A DNA stretch of 64,000 bases from Gammaproteobacteria bacterium (lineage in GTDB: Bacteria; Pseudomonadota; Gammaproteobacteria; Pseudomonadales; Halieaceae), in assembly GCA_030427485.1 (NCBI GenBank), contig JAUICG010000002.1:62001-126000 (forward strand), given 5' to 3'. Position numbers and translations under genes: made by a program. Shown one piece after another: positions 28,055 to 35,357 of this stretch (position 1 is its first letter; every line of letters begins with the position of its first letter). The notes below the pieces were generated by a model that was not told where the DNA came from, made no database searches, and saw nothing but the letters and a program-made list of their open reading frames with translations.

Positions 28055-29248
28055 ATGAACGACGAACTGCAACTGTTCAGGCGGGAGGTGCGCACATTCC
28101 TGCAGACCGCCCCCACTGCGGAGATACTCGAGGCGGGGCGCAAGACGACCAGCGCGTTCGCGCCGTTTGCACAGGCGATGGCCTGGCACAGGATTTTGTA
28201 TGACAGGGGCTGGGTGGCGCCGGCCTGGCCCCGAGAGTATGGCGGTACCGGGTGGAGCTTCGAACAGCGATATCTCTTCGCCGAGGAGTGTAACATCCGC
28301 GGCGTACCGCCGCTGCTACCGCACAATCTGCAGATGGTAGGGCCGGCGGTGATCGGTTTCGGCACGGCGGAACAGAAGGCCCGCCACCTGCCGGGCATGC
28401 TCTCCGGCGACGACTTCTGGTGCCAGGGATACTCCGAACCGGGTGCCGGTTCAGATCTGGCGTCACTGCAGTGCCGTGCCGAGCGCGATGGCGACGCCTA
28501 CGTTGTCAACGGCAGCAAGACATGGACGACGTACGCACAGCATGCGAACAGGATGTTTGCGCTGGTTCGCACGCGAAGTGCAGGCAAGCCCCAGCAGGGC
28601 ATCTCCTTCCTGTTGCTCGACATGGACACACCGGGTATCGAAGTGCGACCCATCGTCGGGCTGGATGGGTGTCACGAGCAGTGCGAGGTATTCTTTACGG
28701 ACGTTCGGGTGCCGGTCGAAAACCGGGTCGGCGAAGAACATGCGGGCTGGACGGTGGCGAAGTATGTGCTTGAGTTCGAGCGGGGTGGCAGTGTGTTCGG
28801 CGCCTGGCTCAAGCCCGCCCTGATCGCGTTGCGCGACCGGTGCGAATCCGCGTTGTGCGCTGGCGGGCCACGACTCATAGACGACCCGGTTATCCGACGC
28901 AAACTGGCAATGCTCGATGTCGAATGCCTGGCGCTGGAGCAGACTGAGCGACGGGTCAACGCCACATTGACGCACGGACAGAATCCCGGGCCGATGGCCT
29001 CGCTGTTGAAAATCATCGGCACCGAGACCATGCAGAAGTTTTCGGAGTTGCAACTCGAGGTTGCCGGACTGGATGCGCTCCCATTGCAAACCCCTGCGCT
29101 GGCGGTGGGCGCCGGCCTCGACGCGTTGGTGTCACCTGAACAACTGACAGTAATGCCGTACTACCTGAATACCCGAGCGGCGACCATCTACGCGGGCTCC
29201 AACGAAGTACAGCGGAACCTGCTCGCGCGCGGCATTCTCTGTGCCTGA
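28055..29248 (+). CDS. Acyl-CoA dehydrogenase (first of a pair)
   Basis: A flavin enzyme that oxidises an acyl-CoA at alpha-beta, 397 residues. It has the FAD/substrate segment GYSEPGAGSDLASL, then SKTWTTYAQHAN, and the C-terminal RAATIYAGSNEVQRNLLARG, which is the FAD-contacting tail of FadE-type enzymes. It is followed 32 bases later by a clearly different acyl-CoA dehydrogenase. Such unequal neighbours commonly form alpha2-beta2 enzymes in steroid and other polycyclic side-chain catabolism (as in Mycobacterium FadE pairs). Specificity inferred from context only. Confidence 0.92.
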   Translation: MNDELQLFRREVRTFLQTAPTAEILEAGRKTTSAFAPFAQAMAWHRILYDRGWVAPAWPREYGGTGWSFEQRYLFAEECNIRGVPPLLPHNLQMVGPAVIGFGTAEQKARHLPGMLSGDDFWCQGYSEPGAGSDLASLQCRAERDGDAYVVNGSKTWTTYAQHANRMFALVRTRSAGKPQQGISFLLLDMDTPGIEVRPIVGLDGCHEQCEVFFTDVRVPVENRVGEEHAGWTVAKYVLEFERGGSVFGAWLKPALIALRDRCESALCAGGPRLIDDPVIRRKLAMLDVECLALEQTERRVNATLTHGQNPGPMASLLKIIGTETMQKFSELQLEVAGLDALPLQTPALAVGAGLDALVSPEQLTVMPYYLNTRAATIYAGSNEVQRNLLARGILCA

Positions 29249-29280
29249 GGCTGGCCGCGACCAATTCCAGGGAGTAATCC

Positions 29281-30423
29281 ATGCAGTATACCTACGACGA
29301 AGAACAACAACTGTTCAAAGACTACCTGCGCAAGTTCGTCGACGCTCACTACACCTATGAAAAACGCTGCGCGATGCTGCGCGAGGGCGGGGAGTTCCAT
29401 GCGGAGCGCTGGCGCGCGCTGGCCGACCTGGGAATGTTGTCGATGCTGGTGCCGGCTGAGTACGGTGGGCTCGGCTTCTCGCTGCCCCACCTGGCCGCGG
29501 CGATGGAGGAGTTCGGGCGCGGCCTGGTGCTCGAGCCCTTCCTGGCTTCATCGGTGCTTGCCGCCAGTGCGCTCGAAGCGAGTGGCAACCGGGCCGCCTG
29601 TCGGCGGTACCTGCCGCTTATGGCTGCAGGGACCGCCACACTGCGCGTGGCGTGGGATGAGCGGGCGGCGAGGGGCGACCCGGGGAGGATGCTGGCGACG
29701 GCGAGCGCCGGCGCGGGCGGCTACGTACTGAAAGGTGAGAAACTCGGCGCGTTGGATTGCCCGGGCAGTATCATCGCCGTTGCCGGGCTGGCCGGGGTGC
29801 CTGGCGCTGAAGGCAAGCTGGGCATGTTCCTGCTCGAACCGGAGGCGCCCGGTGTAACGCTGCACCGGTACGCGATGGTCGACGGCACGCGCGCGTTCAA
29901 CCTCCAAATGGATTCGGTCCGGGTGGCGCCCGAAGCGGTGATTTCGCTCGACGCTGGAAACGCACTCAGCTACGCGATCACGCGCGCTGTCGTCGCAGTG
30001 TGCGCCCAGGCACTGGGCACCATGGACGTACTGATGAGCGATACCGCAGAGTATTGCAAAACCCGCACGCAGTTCGGCGTGGCCCTCGGCGCGTTCCAGG
30101 CCCTGCAGCATCGACTGGCCGACATGTTCATCCATGTCGAGAAGTCGCGTTCCCTGCTGTGGGCCGCGGTCAACTGTGAATCGCCGGAGCGGCTGGATGC
30201 CGTCGCCAGTGCGTTGAAAGCCAGCGTCGGGGAGTCGGCACGCTTTGTCGGGCAGCAGGCCGTGCAATTGCACGGCGGGATTGCGATGACGGACGAACTG
30301 CGTGTCGGGGCGTGCTTCAAGAGCCTGACCGCCATTGAGCTGATGTTTGGCAACCGCGATTACCATCTGTCGCGACTGGGTGCACGCAGCGTGCTGCGCG
30401 CGGGGCATGCATTCACAGTCTGA
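29281..30423 (+). CDS. Acyl-CoA dehydrogenase (second of a pair)
   Basis: 380 residues. The N-terminal helical domain (YDEEQQLFKDYLRKFV) and the middle ALDCPG region are diverged, and the usual TEPxxGSD FAD segment is not visible. The C-terminal domain is well kept: CKTRTQFGVALGAFQALQHRLADM and QQAVQLHGGIAMTDELRVG. The terminal GSNEVQR-type tail of its partner is lacking. Loss of complementary cofactor elements fits the non-identical subunit of a heteromeric dehydrogenase. It starts 32 bases after the first gene. Terminates just before the tRNA-linked repeat module. Confidence 0.88.
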   Translation: MQYTYDEEQQLFKDYLRKFVDAHYTYEKRCAMLREGGEFHAERWRALADLGMLSMLVPAEYGGLGFSLPHLAAAMEEFGRGLVLEPFLASSVLAASALEASGNRAACRRYLPLMAAGTATLRVAWDERAARGDPGRMLATASAGAGGYVLKGEKLGALDCPGSIIAVAGLAGVPGAEGKLGMFLLEPEAPGVTLHRYAMVDGTRAFNLQMDSVRVAPEAVISLDAGNALSYAITRAVVAVCAQALGTMDVLMSDTAEYCKTRTQFGVALGAFQALQHRLADMFIHVEKSRSLLWAAVNCESPERLDAVASALKASVGESARFVGQQAVQLHGGIAMTDELRVGACFKSLTAIELMFGNRDYHLSRLGARSVLRAGHAFTV

Positions 30424-30572
30424 GCGGCTTCGCCGCTCGGTGCAAATTGCTCCTATGGTCGCAATTTTTCGAACGGGGTTCTCTTCCAAATCCCAACCAC
30501 TACCATAAACCAAAAAGGGCCACCCTGACGGGTAGCCCTTTCTGGTTTATGGCGGAGAGCGAGGGATTCGAA
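30424..30572. repeat. Island left-end module: terminator plus tRNA-Ser 3' fragment (copy 1)
   Basis: The sequence from about 30465 (CGAACGGGGTTCTCTTCC) to 30572 is a near copy of the segment just outside and including the 3' end of tRNA-Ser at 36805-36908. It ends with 23 bases identical to the antisense of the tRNA 3' end including CCA (30550-30572), then diverges. This is what an attachment-site duplicate left by integration into tRNA-Ser looks like. The part 30424-30464 also mimics the same module with a small inverted repeat (GAGCGGC, TTC, GCCGCTC). Confidence 0.85.
30506..30549. terminator. Bidirectional stem-loop terminator, copy 1
   Basis: TAAACCAAAAAGGGC pairs with GCCCTTTCTGGTTTA (one mismatch), with an inner CACCC/GGGT extension. 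A and T runs flank the G+C core, so it can end transcripts from both sides, including the acyl-CoA dehydrogenase gene 83 bases upstream. The same terminator recurs at 36655-36696 and 36840-36884. Confidence 0.8.
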
Positions 30573-30695
30573 ACTTCACAGGGTGATTTTGACGCCCTCG
30601 AATGCCCTTTAACGCCCACGAAATCAAAGAGTTAGAAAATTGGGGTGGGCATTGGAGGGCGTGAAAAGGCGTGCACGTGGTCCCATGGTGGTCCC
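30571..30695. repeat. Attachment-arm-like repeat, copy 1
   Basis: This roughly 124-bp segment, beginning AAACTTCACAGGG and ending GGTCCCATGGTGGTCC, recurs at 33923-34046 in the same orientation. Inside is a long inverted repeat: ACGCCCTCGAATGCCC (30592-30607) against 30647-30662, 15 of 16 paired. It directly abuts the tRNA 3' fragment, so it is probably the inner arm of an integration site. No integrase gene follows it. Confidence 0.75.
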
Positions 30696-30717
30696 AAAGC
30701 ACTCGATCAGGATCATG

Positions 30718-33129
30718 TTACTGAGACGGGAGAGGTAGGTTCGCCTGAAACTGGGATTGGGCCTCACCATCAACGATGGAATAGCCAAGTGCCGCATACG
30801 CTTTTTCCCGACGCCCGAACATACCCGCCAGTGCCGGCATGCTGGTATCAAGGTAGTCGTAGATGAGCACCGTGTCCTTATCCACGAACTGTCGGTGGAT
30901 TCGCCCTGCGTATTGCGCGAGCGAGCCCTTCCAGGAGATTGGTAAGCCCAAGAACAAGGTATCAAGCCGCGGGAGATCAAAGCCCTCCCCGATATACTTC
31001 CCCGTTGCTATGAGAACCTGGGTAGTGTCCAAGGCCGCCATCGCGGCGTTTCGCTCTTTGGCGCCCATTGCTCCTCTAAGAACCTGGCAGGAGATACCCC
31101 GCTCTCGAAGGCGATCCGCCAATATCGAGGCATGCTCTCGACGCTCTGTCAAAAGCAATGGGTTGCGCCCCTCCGATACCGCAGTGATTACGTCCCCAAT
31201 GATTAGCTGGTTACGCTCATCGTCCTGAACCAGCCAACGGTAAATATCGGCAATATGCGGCCGACTCTCTGGAACTGAAAGTTCCGGTGGTGGCACCCGA
31301 TGAACACGGCGGACTATTACACGTTGTTCGAAAGTATGGCGTTGATCGTCTTTGACTGCGTACCGGATTGGACCGGCCAACATGAAAATAAGCGATTGAT
31401 GGCCATCCTGCCGGTGCGGCGTCGCTGTAATACCGACGAGATACTTCGCCCTTGCCTCACTGAGCAGTGCCTCATACCTGGGAGCGGCAATGTGGTGGCA
31501 TTCATCCACTATGATCTGGCCGTAATCAAACAGCCGCGGGTCGACAGCGTTAGTTTTGCGCTCGAGCATACTCTGATAGGTCGCAATATCGATCGCTCCA
31601 CTGGGCTTTCGCTTACCACCGCCAATGACGCCAATATCGCAGCCTTCCAGGAACACTTCCAGTCGCTCTTTCCACTGATCGAGAAGCTGCCGACTGTGGA
31701 CCAGGATAAGCGTATTGATCTTGCGTCTATGGATCAATCCGATAGCCGTCACGGTTTTTCCAAACGCGGTCGGAGCGTGCAGGACACCAGTTTCGTGCTT
31801 GACAAGCGCCGATACCGCTTTCGTCTGTTCAGGCCGGAGACTGCCTTTAAACTGAAGTCCCCGTAATCGCTTGCCACTCATCCGTTTGTCATCAATGGTT
31901 ACCGATATCTGTTGTTCGGTGAGTAATGCCAGTACGTCGTCCAGGCATCCGCGTGGCACGGATAAGTAACCCTGCTCGATCTGCGCCAGGCTGATAAAAC
32001 GCGGTATGCCCTGTGTGGAAAATCGTAGAGCCTGGGTTTTGAAAAATACCGGGTTGGAGAAGCTCGCGAGGCGTTTCAGTCGTGCGAGTAACGCTTGTGG
32101 TAGCGTCTCCGTCGGCAGGTACAGACGGTTCGCCAGCGTGACCTCAATGGCACTAGGGCAACCAGCAATAGTGTCTTCAAACACCGGAAGCCCATGCTCC
32201 CAGGGTTTCTGTGCATCGTGATCAGATGTGCAGGAGGTTTGCAGGCGGTTCAAACACTGCTCAATCTGCTCCGGCTCCATTTTCCTGACACCGGCAAGGT
32301 AGGCCCACTGGTCAACTACGGGTTCGAAGAGCCTGTCGACGAAAACCGAATTCCCCGACTGCCTGGGCCCCTGCTGTAAGGGAAGCGCTATCAAATTGCC
32401 GAACCCGGCCTCCGGTAGCATATCCTGGTTAGGAAACAGACGATCATAGGACTCAAAGGAAAGGCCGGCATGCTGCTCCATTGATCTGTCCAAAAGAGCA
32501 GATCCCAATCGACGTGCCAACGCCGCCGGCACCGGTTGCTTAAAGAACACCCAGACATGGGCACCCTCGCCGGAACGGGAACGCTCCACTGAACAAGGTA
32601 CGGCATGCTCTTCACAGACACTTCGGAAGGCCTGTACTGACTGTTGCCAATCACTCTTGTCAAAATCCACGGCCAGCAACCAGGTGTGATCGTCGCGCAA
32701 CAGGGGATACAACCCGTGCGTTTTCTTACCGGACAAATGCGCGTAGACCGCGCGATCATCCAGGGGCAGGAAAGCCTGATGGCGACAGTCTCCACACTTG
32801 ACCTTCGGTTTGTAACAGATCCCCTGGCGCCACTCATTGTCGCAGGCCAGGGCATAACCTCGACGCCCTTGACTGTTTTCCCAGCGCACCGCGAAAATGT
32901 CTTCCCGCCCGCGGAACAAACTGCGAAACAATCCAATTTTGTCGCCCGTCGACACCGGGACTTCGATGGGCGGCATTGTCTGATCGTTGACCTGTTTCGC
33001 AGCAACAAGTTGCCGTTTGCGTTCGAACAGCGACTGCTTTTCCAACTCAAGAGCCGTGAGTCGCGCCTCAATAGCCGCTAGTTCTGCCTCGGCAGTCGCC
33101 GCGTTACTTTCAGGCGGACCACTGTCCAC
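30718..33129 (-). CDS. TOTE-type archaeo-eukaryotic primase fused to a superfamily 2 helicase
   Basis: An 803-residue, probably defence-related protein. Residues 10-45 are a charged coiled coil. Residues 60-290 match the archaeo-eukaryotic primase domain of TOTE conflict systems: Cys cluster (C105, C112, C115 region, KCGDCRHQAF), catalytic DxD in AVDFDK (about 155-157) and SxH in SRSGEGAHVW (about 186-191). From about 450 on there is an SF2 helicase: APTAFGKT (Walker A), VDECHH (motif II), GITATPHRQDG (motif III) and QYAGRIHR (motif VI). The GTG start at 33129 has GGAGG 8 bases upstream. Divergent from hicAB inside the tRNA-Ser island. Known TOTE proteins are predicted, mostly not demonstrated, to act against invading nucleic acid; no partner nuclease is adjacent. 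Confidence 0.87.
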   Translation of the reverse strand: MDSGPPESNAATAEAELAAIEARLTALELEKQSLFERKRQLVAAKQVNDQTMPPIEVPVSTGDKIGLFRSLFRGREDIFAVRWENSQGRRGYALACDNEWRQGICYKPKVKCGDCRHQAFLPLDDRAVYAHLSGKKTHGLYPLLRDDHTWLLAVDFDKSDWQQSVQAFRSVCEEHAVPCSVERSRSGEGAHVWVFFKQPVPAALARRLGSALLDRSMEQHAGLSFESYDRLFPNQDMLPEAGFGNLIALPLQQGPRQSGNSVFVDRLFEPVVDQWAYLAGVRKMEPEQIEQCLNRLQTSCTSDHDAQKPWEHGLPVFEDTIAGCPSAIEVTLANRLYLPTETLPQALLARLKRLASFSNPVFFKTQALRFSTQGIPRFISLAQIEQGYLSVPRGCLDDVLALLTEQQISVTIDDKRMSGKRLRGLQFKGSLRPEQTKAVSALVKHETGVLHAPTAFGKTVTAIGLIHRRKINTLILVHSRQLLDQWKERLEVFLEGCDIGVIGGGKRKPSGAIDIATYQSMLERKTNAVDPRLFDYGQIIVDECHHIAAPRYEALLSEARAKYLVGITATPHRQDGHQSLIFMLAGPIRYAVKDDQRHTFEQRVIVRRVHRVPPPELSVPESRPHIADIYRWLVQDDERNQLIIGDVITAVSEGRNPLLLTERREHASILADRLRERGISCQVLRGAMGAKERNAAMAALDTTQVLIATGKYIGEGFDLPRLDTLFLGLPISWKGSLAQYAGRIHRQFVDKDTVLIYDYLDTSMPALAGMFGRREKAYAALGYSIVDGEAQSQFQANLPLPSQ

Positions 33130-33186
33130 TATTAATCCTCCACCCTCGGTAATGTTCTATTTATAGTTCAAGTACATAGTGGGCAC

Positions 33187-33208
33187 GCAATATTCGAGCA
33201 ATATTCGA
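33187..33208. repeat. Tandem 11-bp repeat in the primase-helicase/hicA divergent region
   Basis: GCAATATTCGA occurs twice head to tail (33187-33197, 33198-33208), in the 119-bp space between the two divergent start codons. It is a plausible operator, for instance for HicB autoregulation, but this is inference. Confidence 0.5.
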
Positions 33209-33248
33209 GCCCCTTGCAATAGTACTAATTTCCAGTACCATAATCGAG

Positions 33249-33503
33249 ATGAATAAACGACAGCACCGCACTCTTAAGAGGATATATTCCCGCCCTGTCA
33301 GCGGCTCGATTCCGTGGAAGGAGATCGAGTCATTAATGAAGGCTCTGGGTGCCGAAGTTGAAGAAAGAGCTGGAAGCCGCGTAGCAGTGGTATGGAAAGG
33401 TGAGGTTCGGGTATTCCACAGGCCACACCCCAGCCCTGATACTGACAAGGGCGCTGTGGCAAGTGTAAAGAAATGGCTTGAAAGTCACGAGGTTATGCCA
33501 TGA
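33249..33503 (+). CDS. hicA: HicA-family toxin (mRNA interferase)
   Basis: An 84-residue HicA-like double-stranded-RNA-binding-fold toxin that cleaves mRNA. The pattern IPWKEIESLMKALGAEVEE, then GSRVAVVWKGE and FHRPHP, with the catalytic His in that last block, fits HicA, including C-terminal ASVKKWLESHEV. Slightly longer than the minimal 60-residue form. Its TGA overlaps the hicB ATG by four bases (ATGA). Confidence 0.88.
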   Translation: MNKRQHRTLKRIYSRPVSGSIPWKEIESLMKALGAEVEERAGSRVAVVWKGEVRVFHRPHPSPDTDKGAVASVKKWLESHEVMP

Positions 33504-33841
33504 TCAAGATGATGGAAGTAAATGGGTTTCGGGCAACAGTTAACTATGACCCGGATATCGAAATGTTTCGCGGAGAGTTTGTTGGCCTCAACGGTGGCGC
33601 TGATTTTTACTCAGACAGCGTGAAGGGCCTTAAGCGGGAAGCGGAACACTCCCTCAAGGAGTTTGTAGCCGTCTGCGAGGAGCGGGGTCTACCGGTGAAA
33701 AAGGACTACTCAGGCCGTTTTAATGTCCGGGTTGATCCGCAGTTGCATGAGGAAGCTGTGCTGGTAGCCAAAGCTGCAGGAATCAGTTTGAATAAATTGG
33801 TGGAGATGGCGTTGGAGCACGAACTCAAGGAGAGTGCTTGA
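33500..33841 (+). CDS. hicB: HicB-family antitoxin
   Basis: A 113-residue antitoxin. The N-terminal partial RNase-H-like fold (YDPDIEMFRGEFVGLNGGADFY) is followed by a C-terminal ribbon-helix-helix DNA-binding segment (RFNVRVDPQLHEEAVLVA, then SLNKLVEMALE). Such HicB proteins repress their own promoter and bind HicA. Overlaps hicA by four bases. Confidence 0.92.
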   Translation: MIKMMEVNGFRATVNYDPDIEMFRGEFVGLNGGADFYSDSVKGLKREAEHSLKEFVAVCEERGLPVKKDYSGRFNVRVDPQLHEEAVLVAKAAGISLNKLVEMALEHELKESA

Positions 33842-33922
33842 GGTGTGAACTCTTATCTCCACTGGATTTCAGAAGACTGGGGGGGGGCGGAGCTATTCAA
33901 GCTTGACAAGGCTCACTTTGAT

Positions 33923-34046
33923 AAACTTCACAGGGCAAATCTGAAGCCACCGAATGCCCTCCAATGCACTTAAGATCAAAGACTTAAAAATTGGGAGCGG
34001 GCATTTGGTGGCGTGAAAAGGCGGATGCGTGGTCCCATGGTGGTCC
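33923..34046. repeat. Attachment-arm-like repeat, copy 2
   Basis: Same-orientation copy of 30571-30695, about 80 percent alike, but without the tRNA fragment. Its inverted repeat (33944-33959 against 33999-34014) is kept, and two base pairs differ from copy 1 in a compensating way. It separates the primase/hicAB segment from the parDE/HNH segment. A run of eight G lies just upstream (33881-33888). Confidence 0.72.
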
Positions 34047-34110
34047 GAAGTTTCAGCTCCGGCAGCCCGTCCGATTATGCGCTGGGCGATTCCCCGGCTC
34101 GATCCAGGCA

Positions 34111-34156
34111 TTGACACCGACCAGTGCTGGTGCATAATTGGTGCAATATTACACCA
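34111..34156 (+). promoter_or_regulatory. parDE promoter with overlapping palindromic operator
   Basis: TTGACA at 34111-34116 and CATAAT at 34133-34138 with a 16-bp spacer form a near-consensus sigma-70 promoter. Overlapping the end of the -10 box is an inverted repeat TGGTG-N8-CACCA at 34139-34156, well placed for repression by the ribbon-helix-helix antitoxin ParD. Confidence 0.68.
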
Positions 34157-34177
34157 CTAGTTTTCGGAGGCTACGAA

Positions 34178-34417
34178 GTGTCAAGACAAAGTATTTCCTT
34201 CACACCACCTAATGACGAATGGCTCCGAGCACAGGTCGAGAGCAAAGAATATTCAAGCAAAAGTGAGGTTATCAACGATCTCATCCGCAAGGCACGGGAG
34301 ATCGAGGCCATACGTGCCAGACTCATCCACGCGGAAAGTAGCCAATTCACCAGCCAGGGAAGAGCGGAAATACTTGCTGAAGCCAAAGCGGAAGCGCGGC
34401 GCAATGGGGACCTATAG
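34178..34417 (+). CDS. parD: ParD-like antitoxin
   Basis: A 79-residue ribbon-helix-helix antitoxin of type II ParDE. SISFTPPNDEWLRAQVESK followed by SKSEVINDLIRKARE is the CopG/ParD pattern. GTG 34178 is chosen over the open frame upstream because GGAGG lies 8 bases before it and family homology begins there. Its stop overlaps the start of parE. Confidence 0.88.
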   Translation: MSRQSISFTPPNDEWLRAQVESKEYSSKSEVINDLIRKAREIEAIRARLIHAESSQFTSQGRAEILAEAKAEARRNGDL

Positions 34418-34691
34418 GCTGACAGAAGATGCGAAGTCCGATGTAAAGCGCATTTACGCACGCGGGCTTCGTGAGTATGGAGAAGAACAGGCCGATATCT
34501 ACTTCAACGCTCTCTTTGATCGATTCGGACAACTCGCAGCACAACCATTGTCATATCCAGCCGTGGACGATATCCGAGTTGGATACCGGCGCAGTGTGTG
34601 CGGCACTGATAGCATCTATTATCGCGTTCAGGGTGACACCGTAGAAATCATGGCCATTATTGGCCAGCAGGATCTCGACCAGTGGCTTTAG
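34404..34691 (+). CDS. parE: ParE/RelE-superfamily toxin
   Basis: A 95-residue toxin: TEDAKSDVKRIYARGLREYG, then AQPLSYPAVDDIRVGYRRS and SIYYRVQGDTVEIMAIIGQQD are the ParE signature blocks. ParE toxins poison DNA gyrase. ATG 34404 overlaps the parD end by 14 bases; the longer open frame upstream runs through parD in another frame and is not used. Confidence 0.9.
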   Translation: MGTYRLTEDAKSDVKRIYARGLREYGEEQADIYFNALFDRFGQLAAQPLSYPAVDDIRVGYRRSVCGTDSIYYRVQGDTVEIMAIIGQQDLDQWL

Positions 34692-34789
34692 AGGGCCGGA
34701 CCCGAGTTACGTAATGCAATCGTTGAGAGATTGGAAGATGTGTTATCTGGAAAAAACTGCCTTCATGCGTAACTCAATAACATGATTGA

Positions 34790-35104
34790 CCGCCGACGAG
34801 ACCTGTTGAAATTTCGCATGGCTGGCTTCACACCATTACGCTTGTGTCTATCGAGCCACGAAAGAAGGGAAAGCGCTATCCACAGTGTGTTGCAGACGCG
34901 CGTGCCTGCCCGCCCGAGGACTGCGGTGGAGTTCACGGCTATCACGAACTCCTGGAAGCCCTGCTGGACCCGGCGCATCCCGAGCACGAAGCATTGCGCC
35001 GATGGATTCCGGATGGCTGGGACTCGGAGCTATTCATGCCCAACAAAGTCCGCTTTGATAATCCGAGACGACGCTGGGAGCACGCCTTTCTTCCCGAAGA
35101 CTAA
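34790..35104 (+). pseudogene. Truncated pRiA4b ORF-3-like protein (C-terminal fragment)
   Basis: The frame from 34790 translates to EISHGWLHTITLV, then KRYPQCVADARACPPEDCGG and GYHELLEALLDPAHPEH, ending at 35104. The RACPPEDCGG block is diagnostic of the pRiA4b ORF-3 (IS1096 TnpR-like) family, whose full proteins run about 170-200 residues or more. A stop codon (34787-34789) just before the fragment and lack of any start show that the N-terminal half is gone. GTG 34844 could start an 86-residue product, but this is probably a relic. Confidence 0.78.
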
Positions 35105-35357
35105 TTGGCCGATGGGTCTTAAGTTCCAGCGTTATTTCCCGTGACATGTATTCGGTAATCACATTACACGCATCACTCAAATTTTCGCAGGCTGAATTGG
35201 AAGTGCAACAGAAAAACGGCTGCGCCATTCGTGGTCCATAGGGCTCCCGGGGGCCCACGGCAGGATGGTCTTCAGTGCGCTTACAGCATTTCTAAGATGT
35301 ATCAGGGATAAGTTGTAGCGGTAGACAACAGCCGAAAAACTATCCGCGCGAACTTCT

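Noticed and set aside
28055..30423. Treating the second acyl-CoA dehydrogenase as a pseudogene
   Set aside because: It is full length, in frame, has its own ribosome site and keeps the C-terminal domain; a heteromeric partner explains the lost motifs better.
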